Positions 1 through 7,895 are shown, counted from the first letter of the stretch. The stretch: 29,023 nucleotides of DNA from an uncultured Collinsella sp. (GCA_900549535.1 UROR01000011.1:1-29023); one strand, 5' to 3'. The notes: generated by a model from the letters alone, not told the origin. Numbers and translations: made by a program.

Positions 1-45
1 GAGGTATCCGGTAAGCATGATGATCTTCACGGGTTTGTTGGGCAT
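1..45 (-). CDS. N-terminus of a probable CobW/YjiA-family GTP-binding protein (partial, runs off the window)
   Basis: Only the first 15 codons are present. They read MPNKPVKIIMLTGYL from an ATG at position 45, with a strong AAAGGAGG ribosome binding site five bases before it. The stretch IIMLTGYL matches the beta strand that runs into the Walker A loop (GxLGxGKT) at the extreme N-terminus of CobW/YjiA/ZNG-type P-loop GTPases, which act as metallochaperones. The Walker A loop itself lies outside the window, so the family call is inferred from the start position, the RBS and this short lead-in. Another P-loop protein is possible. Confidence 0.5.
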   Translation of the reverse strand, partial: MPNKPVKIIMLTGYL

Positions 46-131
46 GTGCCCTCCTTTGTTAGACATGGCTTACAGTTGAATCTTATGCCAAACGCCTGCT
101 CTTATACCCACGCGCCGGCAAATAACACAAG

Positions 132-473
132 CTACTCCCAGGCTCCCCATACATCGGGGCAATAACCGACGGTGGCCTTTTTGCCGTTGCGCACGATGGG
201 CTCGGCTAGAACCTGCTGGTTCTCGAGCAGCTTGTCGAAGCGCTGACTGGGGGTAAGGTGCTGGATGAGCGCGAGCGTCTCCTCGTCCTTGGTTTTGGGA
301 TTGAGCAGCTTGTCGATGCCGCCGACCGCCTGCATCACGCTCGTGAGCTCGCCCTTGCTCATCTCCTTTTCCTTAAGGTCAATAAACTGCACCTTAATGC
401 GGCGCTCCTTAAAAAAGCGCTGCGCCTTCTTGGTATCGAAGGACTTTTTGGTGCCAAAAATCTGCACGTTCAT
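132..473 (-). CDS. ArsC/Spx-family thioredoxin-fold protein lacking the active-site cysteine
   Basis: This 113-residue protein has the length and pattern of the ArsC/Spx/YffB family of small thioredoxin-fold proteins: an N-terminal strand-loop-helix (QIFGTKKSFDTKKAQRFF), a middle LKEKEMSKGEL segment, and the C-terminal PIVRNGKKATVGY segment that carries the cis-Pro equivalent. Family members normally have Cys in the first loop (GTKKCxDT); here residue 11 is Ser, encoded TCC, one base from TGC. No other cysteine is near the loop, and the only other Cys (PVGYCPD region) is close to the C-terminus. Thiol-based arsenate reductase or redox chemistry is therefore doubtful. The gene starts 17 bases after the flavodoxin-like gene on the same strand with no clear RBS, which suggests co-transcription and coupled translation. 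Fold call fairly sure; function unknown. Confidence 0.8.
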   Translation of the reverse strand: MNVQIFGTKKSFDTKKAQRFFKERRIKVQFIDLKEKEMSKGELTSVMQAVGGIDKLLNPKTKDEETLALIQHLTPSQRFDKLLENQQVLAEPIVRNGKKATVGYCPDVWGAWE

Positions 474-490
474 GTATTTGTTCCGCCGTT

Positions 491-1114
491 CTACCTGATG
501 AAGTTGGTCGTTGCTCGATCTGCCTCGGGTGCGTTGATGCCGGCGGCCTGTCCTGCCTCGATACAGCGAAGGAGCCAGGCCATGTTTTTGCCGATGTTGC
601 GCATGGTGGCAAGGCCCTCGGCGTCCCCATTGGCGTCGCCGGGCACGCGACCAAACACGTTGTTCCAGTACGTGGAGGCAACCACGGGCATCTGGTTGAT
701 GGTGAAGTACTTGTTGAGTACGTCGAAGGTCGTCGACGTGCCGCCGCGACGGGCGACGGCGATGGCAGCGCCCGGCTTGTGCGCAAAGGCCTTGCTGCCG
801 GCATAGAAGGCGCGATCGAGGGCCGAAAGGATGCGGCCGCTGGGGTGCGCATAGTAGACAGGTGAGCCAAAAACAAAGCCATCTGCCTGCTCGGCGGCAG
901 CGATGAGCTCGTTCACTACATCATCGTCAAAGGTGCAGCGACCGCCAAGCTTGCCGCACTGGCCGCAACCGATGCAATCGCGAATGGGCTTGGCGCCCAG
1001 CTGAAACACCTCGGTATCAATGCCTTCGGCATTGAGCTGCTCGGCGACCTCGGCGAGTGCGCGGGCGGTGTTGCCGTTTGCCTTGGGGCTGCCATTGACC
1101 AAAAGAACCTTCAT
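491..1114 (-). CDS. Flavodoxin-family NAD(P)H-dependent FMN oxidoreductase (iron-sulfur-flavoprotein-like)
   Basis: The protein begins MKVLLVNGSPKANGNT, the phosphate-binding loop of NADPH-dependent FMN reductases and flavodoxin-fold proteins. The segment FGSPVYYAHPSG is the usual flavin isoalloxazine-contact loop. Cysteines at 47, 50, 53 and 60 (CIGCGQC...C) form the compact cluster seen in iron-sulfur flavoproteins and related oxidoreductases, so an Fe-S centre or redox thiols are possible. It is probably a cytosolic flavin-dependent electron transfer enzyme; the substrate cannot be told. A GTG three bases upstream (1117) is also in frame, but the ATG at 1114 has the better spacing (six bases) from GAGGGAG and is preferred. 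The ArsC-like gene follows closely. Confidence 0.85.
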   Translation of the reverse strand: MKVLLVNGSPKANGNTARALAEVAEQLNAEGIDTEVFQLGAKPIRDCIGCGQCGKLGGRCTFDDDVVNELIAAAEQADGFVFGSPVYYAHPSGRILSALDRAFYAGSKAFAHKPGAAIAVARRGGTSTTFDVLNKYFTINQMPVVASTYWNNVFGRVPGDANGDAEGLATMRNIGKNMAWLLRCIEAGQAAGINAPEADRATTNFIR

Positions 1115-1188
1115 CACAAACTCCCTCTGCTTTTGGTGACTTCTGCAGAGGATTATCGCACGATGGGGGAGGCGGCGCGGGCGCGGTG

Positions 1189-2718
1189 CTAATCCAGTTT
1201 GGTACCTGGCACCTGCACGGCTTTCCCGAGCAACGCTTTGAGCTCGTTCAAAATGGAAACGGGCTGTCGGTCAACGCTGTTCAGATGGAGCGTGGCCACG
1301 CGAATGGGCGGCTGATATTCAAGCGAGCCGATGAGCACGGGAGAACCCAGGAATCGTTCGATTTCGTTTGCGAGCTCGTCGATTGCCTCGGGGCCGAGCT
1401 CATCGAAAAGCGCCACGAACATTGGTCCCGTCGAGCGGAACAGGCGACCCTTGCCGCGCGAACAATCCATGAGGCAGGCGGCGCTTTCGGCGAGCACGCG
1501 GTCGCCTGCATCGAATCCAAAGCGGGCATTGACTTCGGCGATATCGTCGACCTTAATGGCAATAAAGCCTGCCTTGCGCGGCACGCGACGCATTTCGCCA
1601 ATGGCGTTGACCAGGGCGTGAATATCGCCCAGGCCGGTCACGGAATCGGTCGTATCTGCCAAGCTTCGGTTGATGATAATGCCCACATACATGTTGGGCT
1701 CGGTATCGGTTCCATCCAAGCGGTAGCCCGTGCAGTCGCAAAGCACGTATTTTCCAGTGGCATCCATTACGCGATACTGCATGTAGTGGAAGTGCCACGT
1801 GCCGTTTATCACCATGTCGAGCTCGGCGCGTACGTTGTCGCGGTCCTCGGGATGAACGCGGGCAAGCCACATATCGACCGAGTTAAAAGGGTGCTGGGAG
1901 GGCAGGTCAAAATCGCGCACGGCGTTGACCGACCATTGCGATTCTCCCGTATCGAGGTTAAGGATGAACGGATAGCGCGTCTCGGAGCTCATGGAGATCG
2001 CTTGGAACACTCGGTCGTTGCAGGGAAGCTGATCGACGATTGGGCGTTGCGGCGCATCATTGTCTTTCGGTTGCTGCACACGATGCATAAGCTTATAGCG
2101 ATACATCTTGCGATCGGCATCCATCGTCATCTGGCGACGCGTGTCGCCGGCAAGTGGATCGACGCGCGAGCAGCCAAAGCTAAAACTGCCGATCATGGGC
2201 GCCTTGCCGCCTGAGCTCGCCTCGATCAGCCCGGCACGTACCTGCTCCAAGCGCTGCTCGAGTTCAGCCTCGTTTGCGGAGGGCGAGATGAGCACAAACT
2301 CGTCTCCACCGATACGGAACAGCATCTCATCGTGCTCCATGGTTTCGGAGAGCGTGCGGCAGATGCTCAGAATATAGCGATTGCCTTCGGCGTGGCCAAA
2401 CCTATCATTGCAATGCTTGAGATGGTCGATGTCAATATAGGCGCAGGTGAAGGGGTCGCCTTTGCGCCAGAGTTGCTCGACGTGACGGTCGAGTCCGCTG
2501 CGGTTGCCCAAGTTGGTGAGCGGATCGATATAGGCGTTGCGCTCAAGCAGCTGGCGCTCTTGTTGCAGGATAGCATGCGTCTTTTGCAGTTGCTCACCAA
2601 CGGCGCGTAGCTCAGCAGGCAGCGCGGCAACATCGAGTTCGGCGGTCGAGATGCCATTCGCAAGTCGCTGAAGATAGGCAATAATCAATTGCTCACCCAG
2701 GCGATATGACTCGTTCAT
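1189..2718 (-). CDS. Diguanylate cyclase: GGDEF - PAS - degenerate GGDEF
   Basis: A 509-residue signalling protein. After a short N-terminal helical stretch with no membrane segment, a GGDEF domain (about residues 60-210) carries DPLTNLGNR, the metal-binding DIDHLKHCNDRFGH stretch and an intact GGDEF at 137-141. The position nine before GG is Glu, not the Arg of an RxxD inhibitory site, so product inhibition is unlikely. Next comes a PAS_3-like fold (about 230-335; W..RVHPEDR and YRVMDATGKYV), then a second GGDEF-like domain (about 345-495) whose motif is destroyed (GPMFVALFDE). The first domain should make c-di-GMP from two GTP; the second may only sense or bind. An ATG at 2718 nine bases after AAGGAGG sets the start; a TTG 27 bases upstream overlaps the RBS and is less likely. 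The neighbour at 3647-5563 is a clear paralogue with the same first three domains, so a duplication is inferred. Confidence 0.9.
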   Translation of the reverse strand: MNESYRLGEQLIIAYLQRLANGISTAELDVAALPAELRAVGEQLQKTHAILQQERQLLERNAYIDPLTNLGNRSGLDRHVEQLWRKGDPFTCAYIDIDHLKHCNDRFGHAEGNRYILSICRTLSETMEHDEMLFRIGGDEFVLISPSANEAELEQRLEQVRAGLIEASSGGKAPMIGSFSFGCSRVDPLAGDTRRQMTMDADRKMYRYKLMHRVQQPKDNDAPQRPIVDQLPCNDRVFQAISMSSETRYPFILNLDTGESQWSVNAVRDFDLPSQHPFNSVDMWLARVHPEDRDNVRAELDMVINGTWHFHYMQYRVMDATGKYVLCDCTGYRLDGTDTEPNMYVGIIINRSLADTTDSVTGLGDIHALVNAIGEMRRVPRKAGFIAIKVDDIAEVNARFGFDAGDRVLAESAACLMDCSRGKGRLFRSTGPMFVALFDELGPEAIDELANEIERFLGSPVLIGSLEYQPPIRVATLHLNSVDRQPVSILNELKALLGKAVQVPGTKLD

Positions 2719-2753
2719 GATGGATAACCTCCTTGGGCGGAACAATGGTTTGT

Positions 2754-2787
2754 ATCATATCCCCAATTCGGTTTGAATTGGGGATAT
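2754..2787 (-). promoter_or_regulatory. Putative promoter -10 with a perfect 13-bp dyad over the -35 region
   Basis: Thirteen-base arms at 2757-2769 (ATATCCCCAATTC) and 2775-2787 pair perfectly around a 5-base loop. On the minus strand the inner edge overlaps TATGAT (2754-2759), a good -10 for the GGDEF gene starting at 2718. No -35 consensus is visible where the dyad lies, which suits an operator for a dimeric regulator. No T-run follows on either strand, so a terminator is less likely. Function is inferred. Confidence 0.5.
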
Positions 2788-2845
2788 AAGTTAGCTAATG
2801 GAGGCAAATTCCCCCTTCGGCGGTGGCGTTTTGCGCGCGAACGTA

Positions 2846-3646
2846 TCAGTTGTTATTGCCACCATCGAGCAATGCCTCAAAATCCTTCGCCGGCATGGGG
2901 CGGTAGTAGAGGAAGCCCTGAGCGTAGCGGGCGCCCATTTGTCGTAGCATGTTCGCCTGCTCATTTGTCTCGACGCCTTCGACCTCGACGGGTAGATGGA
3001 GCGACTGCGCCATTTCGAGCATCGATGACACGATCTGCGTACTGCGGCCTTGATCGCGGTCGGTGGGTACAAAGGCGCGGTCGAGCTTGATGACGTCGAC
3101 GTTGACGTTCTTGAGCATCGCGAGCGTGGACTGACCGGTGCCAAAATCGTCCATATAGGTCGAGAAGCCGCGGGTGTGCAGGTCGGCCGTCAGTTTGTCC
3201 ACGGCCTCGGACTCTTCCGTATAAGCCGTCTCAGTGATCTCGATACGCATGAGCTCGGGCGGTAGGTTGTATTGGGCGGCAAGCGCCCCCATATGTTCGG
3301 CAACGTCGCAGGCAAGGATATCCACACGCGACACATTAAGCGAAACCGGAACCACACGAAGTCCTCGATCGATGCGCTTGCGCAGCCACGAGGCGACACT
3401 CTGCCAAATGTACTTGTCGAGCGTCACCACAAAGCCACTTTCTTCGAGTGCGGGGATAAACGTTGCGGGCGAAATGAGAGAGCCGTCCTTGTCAATCCAG
3501 CGGGTGAGTGCTTCGGCGCCAATAATCTTACCGGTTTCCATATCGACCTGGGGCTGCAAGTGGTAGGTAATACGACCATCTGAGAGCGCGTACTGGAATT
3601 CGGTCAGCGTGCGGTGGAACGCGACTTCGCGCTCGTACTCCGCGGG
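2846..3646 (-). CDS. EAL c-di-GMP phosphodiesterase domain, severed 3' part of the upstream GGDEF gene
   Basis: This open frame continues, in the same reading frame, straight after the TGA that ends the 3647-5563 gene. It encodes 266 residues forming a complete EAL domain: AEALTRW (the EAL Glu), SLNVSR (Asn), RIEITET (Glu), DDFGTG (the metal-binding Asp pair), IKLDRAF (Lys), EGVET (Glu) and AQGFLYYRPM. All catalytic positions expected for hydrolysis of c-di-GMP to pGpG appear present. It has no plausible start of its own: the first near-start is a TTG at 3559 inside the domain core (HLQPQVD), and no Shine-Dalgarno is seen near it or the TGA. It therefore reads as the C-terminal domain of a GGDEF-PAS-GGDEF-GGDEF-EAL protein of about 905 residues, broken by one nonsense codon. 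Read-through, re-initiation, a real nonsense mutation and a sequencing error are all possible. Confidence 0.75.
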   Translation of the reverse strand, partial: PAEYEREVAFHRTLTEFQYALSDGRITYHLQPQVDMETGKIIGAEALTRWIDKDGSLISPATFIPALEESGFVVTLDKYIWQSVASWLRKRIDRGLRVVPVSLNVSRVDILACDVAEHMGALAAQYNLPPELMRIEITETAYTEESEAVDKLTADLHTRGFSTYMDDFGTGQSTLAMLKNVNVDVIKLDRAFVPTDRDQGRSTQIVSSMLEMAQSLHLPVEVEGVETNEQANMLRQMGARYAQGFLYYRPMPAKDFEALLDGGNNN

Positions 3647-5563
3647 TCAGAAAATGGCAATGAGCTCCTTACAGTCGTTTTTTGCGCGTCTATTGGTAAA
3701 CATGGCCTTCGCCTGCGCATCGATGGTGATCTCCCCATTGGAGTCGATGGGGTAAACGCCCATGGACGGCCAAAAACCTACGCCGTCGTTGTGCTTGGCT
3801 ACAGCCTCGCGCACGCGCGCATAGACTCGGTGAACGAAATCGTGCTCAAAGGGTATGAGCAGACAAAAGTCGTCTTGTCCCCAGTATCCCGCGACACCCA
3901 TGTCGGCGTTCTCGATATCCTTGAGCACCGTGCCCACATCGGCAAGCATACGGTCGCCTTCGGCCTGTCCATACCATTCGTTAAATAGGCGCATGTGGCC
4001 CATGTCGACGGTGGCGATACACCAAGCGCCGTCGCGCCTTGCCTCGAGAAATGCGTTGGCGCGTCGCATAAACTCGCTGGGTCGATAGAGGCCCGTGAGC
4101 GGGTCGATACGTTCGGCGATGGCGCTTTTGCGCTCCGCCTCGGGTATGGGGAGGCTGTCGTTGGGAACAAGCCCGCCGGCCGTGCGAAGGCGACGCTCGA
4201 GTTCGCCTAAAACGGCGGTCGCTTGATGGGTTAAGTGCTCGTAGAAGGCTGGGACGACAAGACAGACGGGAGTAATGGTGTCGCCCGCGATTTGAACAGG
4301 AGCGAAAACGGCCTCTTTAAGGTGGCGGGTCAGTTGCTCGAATGCCCCGTGGTCCAAATCGTTGCTGAGCACGACGAACTGGACACTTCGTGAACGGAAG
4401 ACGCGACTCCTACCGCGGGTGATCGACAGCATGCGGCCTGCGTATTCGGCGAGCATGTTGTCGACAGCCTCGGCCCCGTAGAGCTCGTTGAGCTTTGTCG
4501 TGCCACGAACGCGCACCGCTATAAGGCCCGTCTCGCAACGGTCGCAACGGCAGGCGTCGATGGCGTTGGCCAGCATGCGCTGCGTTCCGAGGCCTGTGGC
4601 GGCATCGACGGTTTCGGCAAGTGAGTGGTTGACGAGCTCGCCGACATAGAGCGAGGGGACATTTCCGTCGCCGTCGATACGAAACCCGCGAGCACGGCAA
4701 AGGACGTAGTCGCCGACGGCATTGCGCACACGATACTGCATGACGCGACGGTGCTTGGTGCCGTTATAGACTTGGTCGATGTCGTTGATGTAGGCCTCAA
4801 GGTCATCGGGATGGACGCGCGTTTTCCAGTAATCGCGGCAGTTGTCTATGTGCTCCGAGGGAAGGCCAAGATCGCGCAAGGCGCCTTGTGACCAAAGGGT
4901 GCGATGTTTGTCCAAGTTCTCGATAAAGAAATAGCGGCCCTCGTTGAGCATCGAAAAGGCGTCGAAAATACGATCGCTTATTTCGAAGTCGTCGGCGTGG
5001 ACTTGCGTGATATTGCGTCGATCAAGGTGCATGGCATGACGTAGCTTGTAGTCGTACATGCGATGGTCGGCATCGAGCGTCATGCGATTGGGGGCTTCGC
5101 CCAGGGCGGGGTCGGCATGCGACACTCCATAGCTAAACGAGTGAGGCATCTCGGAATCGTTGTTTTTGAGCAGGACCGTTCGGCAGTGCTCAAGACGCTC
5201 GGCGAGGTCGTCCTCGGTCGCAACCGTAGATAGGATGGCAAACTCGTCGCCGCCTATGCGAAACGCCGCCTCGTCCACCTTCATATACAGCTTGAGATAG
5301 AGGCTTACCTGCAAGATATAGCGGTTGCCCTCGTCATGTCCAAAGATGTCGTTGCAGTGCTTAAGGTTATCGATGTCGATAAACGCCATGGTCACGGGCA
5401 GTTCCTGCTCCCAGATTTCCTCTAAGGAACGGGCAAAGCCGCCGCGGTTGCCAAGTCCGGTAAGCTGGTCGGTAAAGGCAGTCCTAATCAGATCATCCTG
5501 ACGCTCGAGAAGGTCGCGAACGGTCTTTTCGAGCGTTTCGGTGTAATTGCTGACAGTATCCAT
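3647..5563 (-). CDS. Diguanylate cyclase: GGDEF - PAS - two degenerate GGDEF domains (truncated before EAL by in-frame TGA)
   Basis: A 638-residue soluble protein. Residues 1-30 form a short coiled helix. A catalytic GGDEF domain follows (about 30-180; DQLTGLGNR, DIDNLKHCNDIFGH, GGDEF at 104-108; Lys not Arg at the I-site position). Then comes a PAS_3-like domain (about 210-310; RVHPDDL), a GGDEF-like domain with no motif (RSVQFVVLSND), and a third GGDEF-like domain (about 480-630) with DPLTGLYR but GQDDF in place of GGDEF. The frame ends ELIAIF-TGA and then stays open into a full EAL domain (2846-3646), so the native protein probably both made and degraded c-di-GMP, with the degenerate domain feeding the EAL. 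No good RBS precedes the ATG at 5563. It is paralogous to the 1189-2718 protein. Confidence 0.9.
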   Translation of the reverse strand: MDTVSNYTETLEKTVRDLLERQDDLIRTAFTDQLTGLGNRGGFARSLEEIWEQELPVTMAFIDIDNLKHCNDIFGHDEGNRYILQVSLYLKLYMKVDEAAFRIGGDEFAILSTVATEDDLAERLEHCRTVLLKNNDSEMPHSFSYGVSHADPALGEAPNRMTLDADHRMYDYKLRHAMHLDRRNITQVHADDFEISDRIFDAFSMLNEGRYFFIENLDKHRTLWSQGALRDLGLPSEHIDNCRDYWKTRVHPDDLEAYINDIDQVYNGTKHRRVMQYRVRNAVGDYVLCRARGFRIDGDGNVPSLYVGELVNHSLAETVDAATGLGTQRMLANAIDACRCDRCETGLIAVRVRGTTKLNELYGAEAVDNMLAEYAGRMLSITRGRSRVFRSRSVQFVVLSNDLDHGAFEQLTRHLKEAVFAPVQIAGDTITPVCLVVPAFYEHLTHQATAVLGELERRLRTAGGLVPNDSLPIPEAERKSAIAERIDPLTGLYRPSEFMRRANAFLEARRDGAWCIATVDMGHMRLFNEWYGQAEGDRMLADVGTVLKDIENADMGVAGYWGQDDFCLLIPFEHDFVHRVYARVREAVAKHNDGVGFWPSMGVYPIDSNGEITIDAQAKAMFTNRRAKNDCKELIAIF

Positions 5564-5836
5564 GTCGTAAGCGGCTTTCTGAGGTCGGGCGAATTGCGTC
5601 GGGCGAGCTCGTTGTGCACACGCGTTGTTGTTCGGCGCTTTGCGTGTATCCAGGCCCCCGCCTCGCTGCGTTGTTGGGCTAATTTACCGGCTAATGTTCG
5701 CTGTTGATAACTACTGCGTAGTATAAACAACAGCACACAATTATATATGGGTGCACATGCTGTGGGCGGCCATTATTCGACAAACGGCAGCGCGACGATG
5801 CGATGTCCGATAAAAATGCGACTGAGACGATATATG

Positions 5837-5865
5837 TTGACGGGTATACTTGTCCCGGTTTTAAA
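5837..5865 (+). promoter_or_regulatory. Candidate sigma-70-type promoter for the patatin gene, in a 323-base divergent spacer
   Basis: TTGACG (5837-5842) and TTTAAA (5860-5865) are separated by exactly 17 bases and lie just upstream of the RBS and ATG at 5887. The rest of the 5564-5886 spacer between the divergent GGDEF and patatin genes holds no supportable gene. It contains AT-rich sequence around 5700-5750 with a small dyad (ACTAC-TGC-GTAGT), a possible promoter region for the minus-strand GGDEF gene. Based on consensus match only. Confidence 0.5.
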
Positions 5866-5886
5866 CGCAGGAACGGAGATGGTCGC

Positions 5887-6756
5887 ATGGCACAGCCGGA
5901 TACGACGCGCACGGTGGGACTCGCGCTCGAGGGAGGCGGCTACCGCGGTATGTATACGGCGGGCGTGCTCGACGTTTGGATGGAGCACGGTTTGACCTGC
6001 GACCATATGGTGGGTGTCTCGGCGGGCGCGGCGTTTGGCTACAACTTTAAATCGCGCCAGATCGGCCGCGCCATTCGCTACAACAAGGCCTATTGTGCCG
6101 ACAAGCGCTATGCAGGCGTGGCCAGCTGGCTGCGAACCGGCGATATGTTCAATGCCGACTTTGCCTATCACGAGGTGCCCATCGAGCGCGATCCCATCGA
6201 CCTGGAGACATATCGCACCTGCCCCATGCGGTTTACGTGCGTGTGTACCGATATCGAGACGGGCAAGGCCGTCTACCACGATCTGCCGTATGGCGACGAG
6301 AGGGATATCGAGTGGATCCGGGCGTCGTCGGCAATTCCCGTGGCGACGCGTCCTGTCGCCATTGAGGGCCGTAAGTACCTGGATGGCGGCGTGGCTGATT
6401 CTATTCCCAGTGCATGGCTGTTTGCGCAGGGGTATGACCGCAATATCGTGGTACTCACGCAGCCGGCGGGCTTTGTGAAGCAGCCCAACAGCGTGATGCC
6501 CATGCTACGTCGCGTGTTCCGTCACTATCCGGAGTTTGTCGCAGCGCTTGAGCATCGGCATGAGGTTTACAATGCCACGCTCGATGACCTGGCACGTCGC
6601 GAGGCTGCCGGCGAAATTTTTGTGGTGCGTCCGAGTGAATCGGTGAAGGTGCCGTCGCTGTGCCGCGAGCCCGATGAACTCGAACGCATCTACCAGATCG
6701 GTCGCCGCGATGCGGAGGCGACCTTGCCCACGCTGGAAGCGTATCTGGCGGGGTAA
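5887..6756 (+). CDS. Patatin-like phospholipase (YjjU/RssA-type)
   Basis: A 289-residue patatin-fold acyl hydrolase. The oxyanion loop GGGYRG lies at 16-21, the nucleophile elbow GVSAG at 43-47 (Ser45) and the second dyad residue in LDGG (Asp166). All catalytic elements are intact, so lipid acyl hydrolase activity is expected; the substrate is not visible. There is no signal peptide, so it should be cytosolic or membrane-peripheral. The C-terminal hundred residues look like the extension found in bacterial YjjU-type proteins. The ATG at 5887 is chosen because a GGAG lies at 5875-5878 and the homologous part starts just after it; in-frame starts upstream (from 5803) would overlap the promoter and add unrelated sequence. 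It is transcribed alone and faces the thiamine operon. Confidence 0.9.
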   Translation: MAQPDTTRTVGLALEGGGYRGMYTAGVLDVWMEHGLTCDHMVGVSAGAAFGYNFKSRQIGRAIRYNKAYCADKRYAGVASWLRTGDMFNADFAYHEVPIERDPIDLETYRTCPMRFTCVCTDIETGKAVYHDLPYGDERDIEWIRASSAIPVATRPVAIEGRKYLDGGVADSIPSAWLFAQGYDRNIVVLTQPAGFVKQPNSVMPMLRRVFRHYPEFVAALEHRHEVYNATLDDLARREAAGEIFVVRPSESVKVPSLCREPDELERIYQIGRRDAEATLPTLEAYLAG

Positions 6757-6766
6757 GGGTCGCATG

Positions 6767-6814
6767 CGGAAAGCGCGCCCCGGAATGGAGGTCCAAGCTG
6801 GGATGCGCTTTCCG
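6767..6814. terminator. Inverted repeat between convergent patatin and thiE genes, possible terminator
   Basis: CGGAAAGCGC (6767-6776) and GCGCTTTCCG (6805-6814) form a perfect 10-base stem with a 28-base loop, eleven bases after the patatin stop and 45 bases past the end of thiE. Neither side has a good T-run, so termination is only a suggestion from position. Confidence 0.35.
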
Positions 6815-6858
6815 TTGCTGAAGAATATGAGGCTGCGAATCGGCTGCTCGGCTTATGC

Positions 6859-7554
6859 CTATGCCCGCTGCCAGGTATCGACGAGCTCCTTGGCTGCGGC
6901 GTAGGGGTCGTCGGCACTGCAGACGGCGCTCACCACAAAGAAGCCATCGACGCCGGTGGCCTTGAGCTGCGGCAGGTCGGCCGTCTTGACGCCGCCGCCC
7001 ACCACGATGGGCACGGGGCTTGCCGCGTGGAGTGCGGCCAGATCCTCAAAGCTTTTGGTGATGATGGAGCCATCGGCTGCGCGTCCGCAATCGCGTTTGG
7101 TCTCGGTCTCGTGGAGCGGGCCGATGCCCAGGTAGTCGACCAGGCTCATGTCGGCGGTCTTGACGTACTCGAGCATCTCCTCGCAGCGTGCCGAAAGGCC
7201 CACGATGGCATCGGGGCCCAGAAGCTTGCGGCAGACCTCGACGGGAATATCACTCTGGCCCACGTGCACGCCGTCGACAGCAATACCCTGCTCGCGCGCG
7301 GCGAGTACGCAGTCCAGGCGGTCGTCGATTAACAGGGCGACCTGACCGGTCTTGCCAGCCTGTGCGATTGCCTGCGCGGCGTCGCCGGTCAGCGCAATGA
7401 TCTCGCGGGCGCTTGCCACCTTGGAGCGCACCTGAATGCAGGTAAAGCCGGCGTCGAGCGCCTGGGCCACCACATCGCCCACGGGGCGTCCGTGGTTGTT
7501 TTCGGGGCCGAGCACCAGATAGGCCGAGATATCAAGGTTGTCGCGGATGCTCAT
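6859..7554 (-). CDS. thiE: Thiamine-phosphate synthase
   Basis: A 231-residue TIM-barrel protein of the ThiE/TenI family. It joins HMP-pyrophosphate to hydroxyethylthiazole phosphate to give thiamine phosphate. Visible elements are the substrate-binding CIQVRSK strand, LLIDDRLD, GVHVGQSD, LGIGPLHETETK (the flexible pyrophosphate loop) and the phosphate-binding IVVGGGVKT followed by FFVVSAV. The ATG overlaps the stop of the thiamine-binding gene (ATGA), with AGGAGG six bases upstream, so translation is coupled. It is the last gene of the riboswitch-controlled operon. ThiM upstream supplies the thiazole phosphate. No thiD is in the window, so HMP-PP must come from elsewhere. Confidence 0.93.
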   Translation of the reverse strand: MSIRDNLDISAYLVLGPENNHGRPVGDVVAQALDAGFTCIQVRSKVASAREIIALTGDAAQAIAQAGKTGQVALLIDDRLDCVLAAREQGIAVDGVHVGQSDIPVEVCRKLLGPDAIVGLSARCEEMLEYVKTADMSLVDYLGIGPLHETETKRDCGRAADGSIITKSFEDLAALHAASPVPIVVGGGVKTADLPQLKATGVDGFFVVSAVCSADDPYAAAKELVDTWQRA

Positions 7555-7892
7555 CGTGCTTCCTCCTGCTTTTTGATCTGTGCTTCCATGCGCTCGAGTT
7601 TGCCGGTCATGGTGTCGGTAAATCCGGGTCGAATATCGGCTTTGAGCACGACTTCGGTGCGGATGCCCTTGCTCGCCAACACAAAGGTTGCGTCGCGCAC
7701 GACCTGCATGACCTCGTCCCAGTCGCCCTCGATCTCGGTGAACATCGAGGTGGTGCGGTTGGGAAGGCCGCTCTCGCGAATGACGCGCACGACCTCGGCG
7801 ACCTCGGCGGACAGTTCATCGCCGGTGCCGCACGGGGCGATGGCCACGGCGACGAGTGTGTTCATGCCGGCATTGGTTGCGGGCTCGGACAT
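7551..7892 (-). CDS. MTH1187/YkoF-type thiamine-binding protein
   Basis: A 113-residue small ferredoxin-like-fold protein of the Thiamine_BP family (MTH1187/YqgV). Features are the first strand NTLVAVAIAPCGTGDELS, the middle NRTTSMFTEIEGDWDEVMQVV and the last strand TEVVLKADIRPG. Family members bind thiamine or related pyrimidines as oligomers and occur with thiamine salvage or transport genes; the exact role is unsettled. It sits between thiM (three-base gap) and thiE (four-base overlap), with its own GAGGAGG RBS eight bases before the ATG at 7892. An internal ATG at 7865 starts closer to the domain but lacks this RBS. The operon position under a TPP riboswitch supports a thiamine or HMP binding role. 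Confidence 0.88.
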   Translation of the reverse strand: MSEPATNAGMNTLVAVAIAPCGTGDELSAEVAEVVRVIRESGLPNRTTSMFTEIEGDWDEVMQVVRDATFVLASKGIRTEVVLKADIRPGFTDTMTGKLERMEAQIKKQEEAR

Positions 7893-7895
7893 GGC

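Noticed and set aside
3560..3649. TGA at 3647-3649 as a selenocysteine codon
   Set aside because: Only a weak four-base hairpin follows, without a convincing bacterial SECIS loop, and the position is an interdomain linker where selenocysteine has no role.
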